Assembly (NCBI GenBank): GCA_914767715.1
Contig: OU612074.1
Location: forward strand, 21,438,062-21,502,061
Reading direction: 5' to 3'
Length of the DNA: 64,000 nt
From: Membranipora membranacea
Lineage: Eukaryota; Bryozoa; Gymnolaemata; Cheilostomatida; Membraniporidae
A program made the translations under genes and the position numbers. Under the pieces are notes generated by a model. The model saw only the letters and a program-made list of their open reading frames with translations, had not been told where the DNA came from and ran no database searches. This document shows, one piece after another, positions 11,906 through 25,980 of this stretch. Every line of letters starts with the position of its first letter. Position 1 is the first letter of the stretch.

Positions 11906-13073
11906 TTCCAATTGATTTCTAGCTAGTGACACTTAATACTATGCATTTTGATATCCTATTCCATGTGGCAATTCAAATCGATATTAATTATTGACCAAAA
12001 TTTTCTGTAATTTTCTGCATGACTTGTTTTTGAAAAATCTAATAGTGTTGCCGAGCAACAATGACACAAATTCTTTCTTCAATAAATTGTTGTATTTGTA
12101 TAATATCGGAAGCAGAATTTTGGAGTTTTAAAATATCCCTGACGGTTAATTGGCTTGTCATTACTAAAAGCAAATGGTTAAATTAATTAGTTTTCTAGAT
12201 CTGAAAACACAATCAGCTCTGTTAACGATGATATCAACAACAATTTGATAATTATTGTTACTAATACGTAGTCCACCAGAGTGATCAGAGATACCTTGAG
12301 AATTTAACATCGATAGTGTTTTCAATAAATCCACCAATAATTCAGGAATGATTTGAATCTGCCTAACTATGTTGAGTTACTTATCAGAGTACCTTTAAGT
12401 ACCAAAACTGAATGTTTTGACCAACTTGCGGTCAGCGAGAGTCGGTCAGTCAGTTGTACCAGATTTGTGACAAATTTGATAAGTAGATTGAAAAAACTAT
12501 TGATCAATATTTATTGAATTAAGCAATCGGATAATATTAATTTTAGTCTATTTCTAAAGGTAATTGATTTATACAAGTGCCCCCGACTGTATGGTATTTA
12601 TTGACCAACCAGCAACTGAAGACAGGCTAATTCCATCTGCAACAGCTGATATAGATAAATCTAATCAGCGGATTGCGATAAACTGCTCAAAAATCATCAA
12701 CTGAGCCAATAGCTTCAGTTTCAGTGACTTTACCTTGCAGAGCTTTTCTTAAACACCTTAAGGACTCAAACCACATATTTAGATATATATGTATATATAT
12801 GTTTTACCACATTTTCTTAGGTTTTATTATAACATATATATATTTATTATCTATACATATATACATATTGCAATCCCTAAATGATTTGGTAGTAGGGCAT
12901 ACCATCTCAAACCTGTGTGCGTGAGTCAATGATTTAATTTTGACATAATCTAATAATGATTTAGGTTTCTGCCAGGGTTACCACCACCACCACGATGAAC
13001 AAGCAAACAGGGGGGAAACAAACTTTTTCTCAGAATTCTTGGTGAAAATGTTGGTTAAAATCGCAAGGGATAG
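11906..13073. other. No gene recognised
   Basis: AT-rich sequence with a TATA/ATATAC-rich tract at about 12780-12870. I find no exon pattern or RNA gene. Confidence 0.4.
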
Positions 13074-13290
13074 TTACTCACCACATCGTGGCGGCAAAAA
13101 AGTGTGTGCCTTAGGGTGAGGCTGCAATATCTGCAACAATTTGCTCTCAGTTTGTAGGCAGGTTGGAGCAAACCTGGGGGTCCAACAACTCCCAGTAGTC
13201 AGTGGACTGCAGTGGGATTCAAACCCGTAACCTTCAACACTTGCATGCTGAAGGACTGGTGTAGTAGCCACCTCCTACTCTTACTGGTGA
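13074..13290 (-). mobile_element. tRNA-derived SINE-like element
   Basis: Read on the minus strand, the head (about 13290 down to 13200) has an A-box-like GTGGCTACTACACCAG. A B-box, GGTTTGAATCCC, follows with tRNA-like spacing, and then a non-tRNA body runs to about 13074. The B-box differs from the GGTTCGANTCC consensus at one position. The arrangement matches a tRNA-headed SINE more than a true tRNA gene, because no acceptor stem can be closed. Confidence 0.6.
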
Positions 13291-14469
13291 GTTATCTTCT
13301 CTTTTTTTTGCCTTGAACTCAACCAAGCTTTTTGTTGGGGAATTCATTAGTTCTCCTCATCATAAACAAACATCTGATGCTGTGAAATATGATACACACC
13401 TAACATATTTAGTAGCTAAGGCAATGATACTCTTGTGTCCTCTAAGATTCTCATATTCTTCACTCAACTTCTCATTGTATTTATGAAGATCTCGTCATTT
13501 AATAAAGACAAATGTATGTTCAGCTAAAATATGATCACAATATTTCAGTAACAGCAGAATATTGGCATCAATCAGATAATGTACATACAACCAAGGAATA
13601 ACCCTGTTACTCCATGATAAAACATACATTTATCAATCCTGCCATCCATAAAGATCTAGTGTCTGAAACAGAATTAGATTACAACACAAGTAGTGAAAAA
13701 GTATAGCTAATTTCATGCAACAGCTTAGTTAGTTAGTCAACAACAGTGGCCCCAAGACCTAAGCCAATGGAGCCAAAAGATCAAGTCCAAGATCATAAGG
13801 CCCTGACGTATTCATAAAATCTAGACCTTAGCTCAATCACCAGTGCTGGATACTGAAATTTCTCTTAGCCAGTGGAGATGTATATGGCTGTAATTTACCA
13901 TTTTTGATTGCTACTCAACTGACCAGGTAACAAATCATACTTGAAAGTCTGATATTGTGTGTTTAGCTTCTATAACCTGGCTAGTTATATAAGTGGTTGT
14001 CTCCTATTTTCGTATGTTTTCGTGTCTGTTGATGGCGGTGACTAGTTTGCCGTTTGCTGGAAACTTTAGACTTTAAAAATCCAAATTCACCACATTGGGC
14101 AACATACAACTTGTACACAAAGCTGATTTGCCTGTGCTTATGCCATTCGTTGTAAGGTGGAAAATTTACTGCAACCTTTTGACGGGATATAGTTTCCTTC
14201 AGTTCCTGAATTGAGGGCAAAGCAAACAAACCTGCAGACCATACACCACCTTATAGCATTAGTGTAGGTAATATTCATCAAAAGTTTCAGGTAGCCACAC
14301 CTGCTACCTGTAACTTTGCGGTCAATTTACCTCATACCGCTTTAGAAGAAGGTAATTTAGTGGTGATTGCCCTAATAGACATAATAAAGTGTGTTGGTTT
14401 TCATTCAATGAAAGGTATCGAAATAGACACTAGCACTTAGCATAACATGTTATACTTCCAAAGACTGAT
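13291..14469. other. No gene recognised
   Basis: AT-rich sequence with scattered short frames. An open stretch at 13981-14229 (minus) has no recognisable motif or splice context. Confidence 0.4.
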
Positions 14470-14835
14470 CGGTGTGTGCCCTCTACCTTAATTTCTGAGC
14501 TCACAAATGAAATGGGATACTCTAGGATACCTCAGGGACCTTTGCAGAGAATGTCATACATCACCCTTGTTAAATGCCTAACAATGATGCCTATGCTGAG
14601 AGTTGAGGAGAAAACCCCAGTAAAAGAAACCATTAGCAAGGATCTTTCTTTTCAGCTGGCTGACAAAACGAAAACAGAGAAAACTCATGAAAAATATTTG
14701 TTGAGCATCCTAGCCGAGTGACCCCTTCATTTATAGCAGTGTGAATTACAATGTTCCTAATAAAAGAGCTAATTTCCATTATGGAAAAACGTTATTTGGA
14801 CTAATGTGGGCCAGCCAAGAGATCGTAGGTAATTT
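14470..14835 (+). pseudogene. Relic of a class A GPCR (loop and TM5 region only)
   Basis: About 360 bases align in order with 16095-16440 of the receptor at 15565. The match covers the end of the long second extracellular loop (EEKTPVKE against EEQIPVKE), a decayed TM5 (ITMFLIKELISIM against ITIPLTIQELFSM) and the GPAKRS/GRPRDRG junction before TM6. Stops interrupt all frames. TM1-TM4 and TM6-TM7 are not found here, so this is a partial duplicate or a deleted copy. Confidence 0.7.
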
Positions 14836-15564
14836 TCAGCTATGTTGTGACATGCTACGTTCCAAGCAAATAAATGATTGATAGCAATAATGATATTTGT
14901 TACTTTTGTCCACAGTGAAAACTTTTCTTTGAAATCAGTAATCAGCATTCAGTTTGTCGAAACAAAAAAGTCGAAAAAGTTGATCAGGGGTAAAACACTG
15001 CCAATAATTTAACTGAGTTAGTCTTATTTTATTGAAGTTCCATTGAGGATCAAGTTTGAAAATCTTCTGTTGAAAATTGAGGTTGTTTTTGATTTGAGGT
15101 TCCATCAGCCATTTCCATGTGCTTATTGATATTCTGCTCTAGCACCTTTTACTGAGTGCTCCTTGTATTTAAACTGAATCATTCTAGAATAAACTATGAA
15201 ATGAAGGAAGATATATGCATAATTTACACCCTCATGACTGGTATGGCATATGAATGCTTTCTATGGCTACTTTAACTAGCAATGGACACATATTATCCAA
15301 AATGCACAGCTCCAAAAACAAATTAACGGATATATTAACATCTTTTACAAGAAAGATGTCTATTATAAATTTTTTAATTAAGCTCTGTGTTCAAAGTGAG
15401 AACTTAATTGCTTTCGGCTTCATAAAAAGAAAATAAATACAAATTTTAGCAGCTAATGAAGGACAGTATTCCCTTGCTCAGTAATTGCAGTTGTACCAAT
15501 CATCAAACAATCTGTTGAACTAATTACTTGAACTAAGTTTATTCAAAATAATAATCACAATGAA
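14836..15564. other. No gene recognised; 5' flank of receptor
   Basis: AT-rich sequence upstream of the next receptor copy. No clear promoter element can be assigned. Confidence 0.4.
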
Positions 15565-16669
15565 TTGATCAGAAATTTTGTGAGTTTCACTTCGAGTGAG
15601 AATCTCCTTAGGAAGGGTGAAATAATGCTGACAATAACACCGAGGCAGATCATGTTCTCTGTCGGCTGGCATGGTGTCCTGGTGGTTACCAATTTTCTCC
15701 ACACTGCCTTACTGCTCAAGGTGCCTGATCTGAGGTTGACACCTCATGGAAAAGTCATAATTGGGATGGCTCTATCAGATATTTACTTCAGCATGTGGGT
15801 CATCATCAGAAAAACTGTCCCTGATATGAGTACTAGAAATGATCAAATGATATTATATCTCCAAGCACTGGTCAGGACGGGCCCTGTCACTAGTGCACAG
15901 CTACGCATCTATATATTGGCATTTGGCTGCTTTGAACGTTTCATAGCTGTCTGCTATCCATTTAAACATGGTGCTAATGCAGTTGTTCTGAACATAGGGA
16001 AATTGATGTTGACTCTGGCCATAGTTATGCATGTGTTGAACTGGAGTGCCTTTGTGACCAAAGAGATGATAGGATCAAGAAAGTTAGAAGCATCGGAACC
16101 AGCTGGGCTGTTCTTAGATAGCTCAGGAACATATGCAGAGAATTTTACGCAACAAGCTGACACCACGTCCAATAGTTGAGCTCAACATGAGGGAGGAGGA
16201 ACAAATTCCAGTAAAAGAGCCAATAGCAGCACCTTCACAAACAACAGGTAACTCTGGGAGGGACAGGACAAAGGAAAGAGAAACAACATTGCTAGGGAAA
16301 GTGTTCTTTGAGTATCCCATTCAAGTACTACCTTCCCTTGTAGTTCTACTCATCACGATTCCTCTTACAATACAAGAGCTTTTTTCCATGACGAAGAAAG
16401 TTGGTGACACATCTTCTGGGCGGCCAAGAGATCGTGGTTTAGTTCTAGCCGCAATCCACATTATGATTATCAGTGCTATATCACTAATATGTCTTGTGTG
16501 GACATTCTTCATGAAAATCATCTTCAAGTTGCCAAAAGCAAAAATTATATTTTTCATAGTTTTGCATGACGAGGTGTACAACGGCATACTCAATGTTATT
16601 CTATACGGCTTGATGAACAAACCATACAGGGAGACACTGAAATCTATCTCCAGTTCATGCCATTTATAG
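15565..16669 (+). pseudogene. Class A GPCR with one frameshift in extracellular loop 2
   Basis: TM1-TM4 lie in one frame (15565-16179) and TM5-TM7 in the next (16133-16669). The spans and motifs match the intact paralogue: ALSDIYFSM in TM2, CFERFIAVCYPF after TM3, and NVILY in TM7 with a YRETLK tail. The two frames overlap only inside the long, variable loop between TM4 and TM5 (16133-16179). One single-base change there would restore a full receptor, so this could be a young pseudogene, a sequencing or assembly error, or less likely a tiny intron. The second Met (15625) aligns with the second Met of the 1867-2952 gene and is the likelier start. All other motifs are intact. Confidence 0.8.
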
Positions 16670-16789
16670 TTGAAGATGATTCAATTGTCATATTGAGCAA
16701 CTTTAGATGATGAGATCATGACATCAAGAGCTCAGAGTGTCGACAGACAATAAACATTCTAATTGAGAGGATTGAAGACTCCAGCATGA

Positions 16790-17800
16790 TTAATTGGTCA
16801 CCTTTGGTCACCTTTCACCGTTGTTGTCCTACGCGGGTGGCAGGTTTCTGCTTGATTCCAAATTCTACCAAACTCCTCCATCGCGTTCGATCTTCAACAT
16901 CCGATCCATCTAGATCAAGCCATCTAAGGTCTGAGTTCACCGTGCCGCACCCCTTTTGTTTTGGTCTACCCATAGGTCACACTCCTTCGACTGTCATCAC
17001 TGACACTCTCCGCATGTTGTCCTCACTTTCTCTCCGTCTAACATGCCCATACCACTGCGTTCCCTTTCTCCTAATCAGATCTTCAATTGGCATCACTCCG
17101 GCCTCTGCTTTTATTTCCTCATTTCTCTTGTGGTCCTCTAGACTTATACTAATGCAATATCGCAACACCGCATCTTGCAGAATGACATCTTATCTGCCAA
17201 TGAACCTGTGATTGGCCATGTCTCATTTCCATATAGCATAGCTGGTCTGATAGATGTTTTATACATCAGCACTTTCAGTTTATTTAGCATTTTCTTGTCA
17301 CAGAGCACACAAGACGGTACTCTCTCCTTATTCCAAGCCTTGGATATTCTCAGATCTATCTCCTTGCGGCAACCTCCATCTTGGTGGATTGTTGTGCCCA
17401 AGTACTTGAACTGAGAACATTCAGGCAGGCTTCCTGCTTCTTGACTCCAATACTTCTTTATCCTGATGCTCTCTTGGTCTCCAACTGTTGGCAAATGCTC
17501 TGTTTTCTTTCGGCTTATCTTCAATCCAGCTGCTTCCATCATCTCTCTCCAGATCTCTAACCCTCTTTCTAGTTTCTCTCGATCACTATAAAAAAGGGCC
17601 AGTTCATCAGCAAATAGCATTACCCATGGGCTATCCTCATTGATGTATTCTGTTAGAACATCAATTACTATGATGAAAAGCAGCGGGCTTAGTGCCGATC
17701 CTTGATGTAATCCATCTTCAATGTGGATCTTGATAAACTCATTGTCCAAAATTGTATCCCAAGAATATGATACCCGAAGAACCCTTATCTGATGACGGTC
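16790..17800 (-). mobile_element. RTE-like LINE fragment (reverse transcriptase C-terminal half)
   Basis: On the minus strand a 201-residue frame (17749-17144) carries the palm of a non-LTR reverse transcriptase: GLHQGSALSPLLF, then LFADELALF where the catalytic FADD has become FADE, then LKISRKKTEHL and FKYLGTTI. It continues in another frame (17168-16977) with the thumb and C-terminal segment (RRKGTQWYGHVRRRESE). The spacing and wording of these motifs fit the RTE group. The 5' half, including the endonuclease, is missing, and the altered catalytic motif and frameshift make it inactive. Confidence 0.8.
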
Positions 17801-19320
17801 CTAGGGGTCATTTGTGTTCAGAAGCTCAGTCATGTGTCTTCATTTATCCAACTCAATACGATCATATTTAAATTGATATTATGAATATTATTGTATTTGC
17901 GTAATTCAGAGCGGACCTCCAGATAGACATCAAAACCCAATAATTTTGCTAGCCATTTCATAGGTTCAATAACCCGAGTTGGGGATTGTTAACTTCCAAT
18001 AATAGAAGAATGTCACTCATTTACATTGTTATTTTTGATTCATAGTAAACTGATTGTTAAGTTCTTGATTCATTTTCTCGCAAGAACTGATCTTTAATTC
18101 TGATCTCTGATTTTAAAGATATTTTTCTATGCCGGTTTGAGCAATTAATATTGTTATTTTAGATTGAAATATGAAAGATTATAAATGTTTATGGCTAGCC
18201 ATCTATGTATGGTCATCATTAATATATAATTGATTTCTACCTTAGGGATTATTATTGGCTACAGTTTAGTTTGACTAGCTTTGGGTGACGTATCGTTAGA
18301 CTATGCAAACTTGGGCCATTAGACCCTCATCTAATGGAAAAGGGGTTTAGAAAATATCAACTATCAATAAATATAACATTTGAAGACTTTGATCATCTAG
18401 GGAAGTAATTTCTTCGATTGAATTAAAATATTTACTGAGAGCTACTCCATTATCTTCAAAAAAGTTTAAAACACTGGCGCGTTTTGTAATATAACCCCCT
18501 TTAGTTGGTATATGGCAATAAATGTAAAGTCTCTGAAAAGTATTTCTCAATCTTGTATGTTCAGTATTTGCTAAAGCCAACCAGCTGTCGAACTTGTGCC
18601 AAGAAACTTGTGTGAGTTTTCTAAGGTTGTTACTGGGATGTGAATCAATGCCAAATGCAAAAACTGCCAGTTTTTTAGCTACATCCTATCGTTGACAGAA
18701 AGTTACCTTCTGATGGAATGTCTCCTCAAGCCGCCATGATCCATTAATTCACAGCAATGGTTAGTTTTTCGGTAATAGTTTTTATCTGATATATTCCTGT
18801 ACAACCAGTATATTAATATTTACTTGATGTTATTTGAAATTGTACTCTTAATACACAGTTTGAGGCCTGAAAACCTTGAACCGCTTTTTTCCCCTCAATG
18901 CTTCTGGTATTTCTGCAACAAGTCTCACTAACATTAGGTATTGATACAGTTAACTCTGTGAGTGTGACTCAAATACTTGTTTACAAAAAAACCTGCAGCA
19001 ACTGAGAAAAAAAAAGTCATCAAACTCCCTATAGAGCATTCTTACATTTCCTTTCTTTTATTGAGAAGTTACTCCGAGAAGTTGGTTTAAATTGTCTATA
19101 ATTCTTTGACGACAATAGAAATTTAGGTCTTTAGACACATAATAGATTTTTCAACGCAAACCGCCACCATTATGAATAATCTCAGTCATATACAATCATC
19201 TCCGATATTAGAGTTCTATAATTTTTAATTTCACATTTGAATTTAAATTTTTTTATTTATCTGGGATCCACCGGTCTGCGAGGGTTAATGGGTGGAGATT
19301 TTTCAGTAGTGAACAGTCAA
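17801..19320. other. No gene recognised
   Basis: The 3' flank of the M13 gene. The longest frame is a 77-codon minus-strand stretch (18347-18580) that matches nothing I know and has no visible splice partners. Confidence 0.4.
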
Positions 19321-22300
19321 CTACCAAACTCTGCATTTCTTCTCTGGGTTCATAACAGAGCCAGCCGGGCAGTTGAAAGCTGTGGAGAATGCAAACATAT
19401 TTGACAACTCCCCTATAACCCTATACAAAATAAGAGAAGCAAACTGATTATCAGAATAATAGAAATAAAGCAAATCGCTACTGGTGATAGGAGGTTTAAG
19501 AGAAGATAGATTCTGGGTATTTCACTGAGTTGAATTATTAAGCATAATTATCAATTCATCTTTCCATGCTGGTAAATTGCAAAACAGCTTGTTTGACCGA
19601 TTGGCTGTTGCACTCACCTGTATTTCATAGGTGGATGAGTGCTTGTTGCCACCCGTGACTTTAGCGAGGACACCTTCATAACCTCACAATCAACCTGGAA
19701 AACACAATAAAGACCAAAATATATCCTTCGTTACACTACACTGCATTCTAATAAGCCGGAGGCATCAGTGACTTAGTGGTAATTGGGTCACTCTATCCAC
19801 TAATCGGCATCACCTGTGGTATCGCACTTGTTCAAGGTGTATTGATATTTTGATGAAATGAGGCAACATGAAAGCAAACTGCATGAAGGTCAACATGAGA
19901 GCTATAACCCATGCCCATCATGTTTTCTCTTCAATGGTAACATTTAGTGCCATTTTATTGTGTCATTGAACTTTTTGAAAGTTTGTCACAAAAATTCAGT
20001 TAGAATGGAGCAGGGAATATCCCTACTAAAACCTAGATAAAGTTAGGATGTAGTAATTCCATCTCAAAATGTAGAGATTTCAAACTAAAGATCTGGAGAA
20101 TCTGAACAAGCAGTGCATTTAGTAGGAGCACTAGCACCCACCCTAACCTGTAGTTTTGAATATGTCATAACAAAGTCACAAGTACCTGAGCGACGCTGAG
20201 GAAAAACAGTTCGCTTGGGCTCATACCCTCAAGTCCTGGAAGGCGCTGTCCAGGTCCATGTGTCTCCTCATATTTACTGAAAGCTTGAAATGCTATCCTT
20301 GCAGCTCCATTATCAGCAATATTAGTTCCAAGTGTTGTCTTACCATTTATCTAGTAAAGGAAAGTTGGTTTTTTAGTATCGGATATCGGAGAAATAATTT
20401 TCAAATGCCACATTAATATTTATAACTTTATGAACTATGGTTATTAAGATAAATCAAAGATGCCACCTCATTTTGATATTGTTCGTGAAGAAATTTAAGC
20501 CATTGATGGAAGGTCAATTCATAGTATAGCTTTGAAATATCTGTACACTCTCACAAGCTCTATTTAACTCGATGAGGGGTTTTAGCATACAAGTACTAGT
20601 ATTGACAAATTTTCACTCCTTTCGTTGAGAGTTAACACTCACATTTTTGTCAACTTCTTTGACGTGATAGGCACTGTATTGATCTATCATGCACTGGGTT
20701 TGGTTATTGAAAGAGTCGATTGTTATTTGATCCCACCAATCTCTCAAATTACCCTCTTTGTCAAACTGACGACCTAAAATAAAAATAAAATATTGATAAG
20801 CGAAGTTATCCATTCCATGTTCTATAATGTTGGTGTTGTCTGCTTGATTGGTAAGTAAGAGAATTGAGAATGAAATGTGTTGTGGCTCTATTGGTTGGAT
20901 TTCCTAGTCAGCGGTAGTGAATCTTAGTATAAATATATGTATTGGTCATTAGTTAGTTATTGGTTATTGTTATTGTTCAGTGTTATTACTATTTGAAACT
21001 ATGAAGCCAATTATGACATAACGTTTGGCCTGCTGCCATAAGTATTGATACTAATACTGGCTGGAGCCTAAATGCATTTGGCTGACTGACTTGAAATTAA
21101 GGGTCAAACCTGTATCGTCGAACGCGCTTGTCATAGGAAATCCAAAATAAATGCCGATACCACCGTAATTCAATGACCTGTGAGAAATAGGGCAAAAGGT
21201 ATTTTAGTCTAAGAGATGGTTTGGTTTGGTTAAATTAATAGGATGGTAGAATTGGAAGAGTTCAAATGGTAATACATCATGTGTTGAATAAACTGGGAAC
21301 ATGTCCCTTCATATGAGGATGACACAATCATTCCTGCCGAGTTGTGTATAGTGAAACATAGACTTTACTTTCTTAGCACTTGGGATGAACCACATCACTG
21401 CTGATAATGTCTAGAGAGGAGTCACGTCCAGATGTCCCATACTTACATAGGTTGTTCGGCATCCCAATATGGAGACTGAAATATACCTGCTGGCAATTCT
21501 AAAAAACAGGGGAAAATAATAAACTCATGTAAGAGAATAATAAGTCATGGAAATCAATTTCAACTCTAAGAATGACAGAAATCGCTGGCCATACTCAATG
21601 AAGTACTAACTGGCGCTTTTGTCTAAATGAGATATCGGGCTTTTTAAGCCCTTTGTAGTTTGAATTTCGATTAGGCTTTTGTAGCCAGGGATCATAATTT
21701 CACAGTTTTGTCGAGTGCAGCTGTGAGTGTGAGGTGAAGTATGAAATTAATATAAATGCTTAATGAATTTTTAAATGAAAAAGGGGTAATGCTATCCTTA
21801 TACATAATGTAGACTTTCTGACTTCAGCTTCTCTGGGCTTAGGAAGTTTTATTAATCTCAGTGCTTACAATATAAGGGTATCATTATCGGAGCTGTGGGT
21901 TGCTTCTAATATATGTACTCATAATTGACTGAAAAGTTATGTGTACATTTGCTGCACAGATTCCAAGTATAACAACACAGGAAGAAAGAGGTATTTTTCA
22001 GTCAAACAGAAAACATTTATCATAATATTTGTGTATGTATGAGGAGTTATAGTTATGTTCATGTAATAGAAATAGAATAAATCAACTCCTCAGGTTACCA
22101 ACCTATTAAGTTCTGTTCATTGCTGTAGTAAGAATTAATCTCTGCTGGTTTCGCACTCCATCTAAATGAGGATACATATCATGAAGTGTCAGAAGATTTT
22201 TTCTGTTACGGAAACCTCAATAATAGGCCTAGAGTATAACTTTTATCACAGGTGGGAATATCGGAGTGACCATCTACAATCAATCGTAAGGCAGGGTAGC

Positions 22301-25300
22301 GTGGCTTTTAGATATGTAATGCTTGATCAATAAGTGTACAACAAGTAGGGGGTTATTCAGCTCCTTCTTTCCTTTAAAATCACATCATCAGAGATAATAA
22401 TTTTTGTCTTTTGCTGGACTTACAGAGGCAAACTGCTACATTTTATATGTAGTATATGCATAACAGTAGCTATGGAAAAAAATTGTTAACTTTGCCACAT
22501 ATTTGATGCAGTCTGTTTTTTTCGACAAACATGAGATTCATTTTGATAGATTTGATCTCTTACCTTTCAGTGTCAACCGGTTTGAGAATGTGATTGAACT
22601 CTCTCATCACCAACCATCTCAGCCACGTTAATTGGTTAAGGAAGTATTCATCATGTGCGAACTTGAGCTTCAAATGAAAAGTTAACAAACAGTATCAATA
22701 CATTAAGATATACTTTATATATACTACTATATCTCTGTCAATTGATCTTTTGACACAGGTTAAAACAAATACAATAAAGTATTAAATATTTTCACTCACA
22801 TTCTTGTCACACTTAATTACATATTTCTGAACTTACCCCTTCATACCTCTTATCTAAGGCTGTATTATTGAACAGCCAGTCTGGGTAGCCAATATTTTCT
22901 CCCATAGCTGCTAACTGAAAGTATTAGGGAACGTTTTAAATTGCCAGATAAAATTACGCTGCTATGATATTTATATTTGACCATTAAAATATGTCTAAAC
23001 TATTATAGACATGACATTTGATGGCAGGATATCTGTGGTAAATATAGAAATTCCCTCTGGAGATTTCATTGTGAATTTAGCAAAATCATCAAGATGTTTT
23101 GTCAGGTTTAATGATTTGCAATGTTGACAACCACACACAGCTCATTTACCAACTTTACCTTTTCTTTTGCTAACAATTTCGTTGCATCATCCATCCACTC
23201 AGATTCCTTAAGCATTTCATCAAAGGCTTCCTTCAGCCCCTTAACCATATCCATCAGCTTTATACAAGATCAAGTCAATATTGTATAAATCAATTAATAG
23301 CATCGCCTGTATTTTGTGTCATAATGCATTAATTACTAGTGTTAAAACCAAGTTCTCATTTACATACCTTATCCATCTGATATCAGCGGATATTTCGACA
23401 AACTCATCATTCCATCATTCAACATTTTGACAGATATGCATCGATAGTTAATGAAGAATATATGACGGTTCAAATTTCGTAACTTAAAGCCTACCAAACA
23501 GCTTTTGCATGATAGCATTGAAATTTTTTATAATGCAAAACTGTCATAACCTAATCATAGATAACTGCCTCACTATAACATGAGTTGGTCTTTGGGTATT
23601 CTTTAACTAGCAGTAATTTTTTACCGGTTTCTTTGGGTCTGTTTTGAACATCTTGCTCACAAAGAGCCGACCCACGGCCCATCCTAGTCTGTTGTTTGTA
23701 TAATCTGAACACTTCAACTCGCGAGGTTTTTGTTCTGGTATTGAGAATGCCTCCTACAAACACAAGCCACTCTCTGTAAACATCAACAACAACAATTGAT
23801 TACTCATCAATTTACAGAGTAATATCCTTTCCATTTGAGAGAGAAAAATTTTTTTTTAATTTGCAAATATTTTTGCAGTTGCAGTGAGTATTTGAAGAGC
23901 ACATTTTTCCAGGGTGTTTAGGGTAATATCTTAAAGTTAAAATTTGAGCCTATTCAATGGCATAGCTGGAACTATTATACATTTTTCGTAGATTGGAATT
24001 TATCAGATATACGTATTATAATTCGATGACTTTGATTAAAAAGCTTTATATAGAAGCCATCTAGCTGTGTAAATAAAATCCTCTTGAGACCTCCTGTGCC
24101 TGGAGATAATATTGACGGCATTACCTTGGTCATATAGAATGTCATAAAGGTTTTACCATTTAGCGAGTCAATTAATTTTTGACAAGATATTCCATGTGGC
24201 ACACACACATATACCTATGGCACAAAATAGGAACCAAAACCTGTGAATGACCCGTTATTTGGCCCGAGCACTTTCTATTCATTATATTACAATCAAATTG
24301 ATCTACATTGGCCTTGTAAGACAGCATACTATATCAAAGCAATCACTCAAACAATCGCCATCCAAGACTGATCTGAAAGTCATTTTTGGTTTCTTATTGA
24401 ATGTTGAAATAAAAGAAACCTACTGATGGATGGCTAAAAATAGTATCACAAGGTATACAATTAGTTTTTCGAAACAAACTGGATGAGTTATACTCCAAAT
24501 TGAGGCCATTGGTATGATGCGATATGAGAATATAAATCCAACAGAAACTGAAAAAATGTGACCTGTTCAGCACACTTCTCCAATGCTACTGCATGATTAT
24601 ACTGCACTTAGTTATACATTCATTTAAAATAATGGATAAGCTTACTACACTCAACCCTTAACCCTTAACCCTTAACCTTTAACCCTTAACCCTTAACCCT
24701 TTAACCTTAACCCTTAACCCATAATCCTTAACCCTTAACCCCTAACTCTTCACCATTAACGCTTAACCCTTAACCTAACTTTAACACTAACCCTAACCTA
24801 ACTCTTACCAGACTTAACCTAATACATACATACCTTGTAAAACTTATTCTCTATGTCTATTAGAGCCTGAGGTAAGTAACCGATCCTGTACTCTGTGATT
24901 CGCCACACTAGATAGTTTGCCAGAACTCTCGCTGGTGTTTCTGATACTATATCTGACATGTTACGTAGGAAATCAGTTGCATAGACAACAACCTCAGTAT
25001 CATCTTCAAATGTGAAATCCACATCCTTGAAGAGCATATTCATATATGTTTTCCAAGGAAACTGTAAAAGTGAAAGATTGAAAATATACTCATAACTTTG
25101 TAATCAACCCATTGAGAAGTTTGGAGAGGAGTTTATTAAAAAAGTAAAATATTGGTTATCCAATCTACTGTTGCAAGTCACATGAGAAAAAATCAATCCC
25201 ACTCATTCTTTTAATCCATATGTGTTGTATGGCCAGCATTTGCCTTGAGCAGAATTGCTGTTGAGACTGTCTTTTCTTGTCATGTTCATAACCTCAGTTA

Positions 25301-25925
25301 AGGAAGTCAGGTAGATCATCTTCTTTTAAAATGACTACAACAGCTAGTGTTAACGCTCACCTTGTCAGAGATTATTGTAGAGAGGTCGCCAACCTTGAAT
25401 TTGCGGTATCTTCCTGGCCAATCATTCGCTTCCTCATCTGTTAACGCTATCTGTATATTATGGGATCAGAAGTTATTTCATAATATATTTTAAATGAAAT
25501 TCACTTGTAACAAAAATTATAAAAACCTCAAATAAAGGATTTGACTTTTTTCCCGCATATAAATCTTGTTACGCGGGATTACATTTAACATGTCTGTGTC
25601 ATTTTTATGTTTTTTGGCGAACAGTATGCCATAAAACTAAACGCAATCACTTTAGTTGGTACTATATAATAACTTGAGATAAGATATCATATTTCAGGAT
25701 GGTTGTGATTACAAACATCATAACACACAGTTTCGCGGAGGCTTAACAAGATGACAATGAGCATTAAAATCAGATTATGCTGACAGTATTCATAGATCAC
25801 TAATCAAAGTATATTGATTGATTTCAATGATGCACACCGTTCAAAAGTGACGAAAGTGACAGACCTGTGAAAGCCACGATAGCATTTGAATAGACGTGTG
25901 ATAAATGTTGCTATAGATCAATATG

Positions 25926-25980
<55 letters not shown>

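Noticed and set aside
14476-14721. Short independent gene of 81 codons
   Set aside because: It aligns with the extracellular loop of the neighbouring receptor and is part of a relic.
18347-18580. 77-codon minus-strand gene
   Set aside because: No recognisable domain and no clear splice or promoter context; may be chance.
23551-23763. Open frame covering M13 exon 9 as read directly
   Set aside because: It is a shadow frame; the true exon 9 (23753-23625) is in another frame that gives the family motif [13 protein letters not shown].
24653-24808. True chromosome end
   Set aside because: The array is only about 150 bases, imperfect, and sits inside an intron with exons on both sides.
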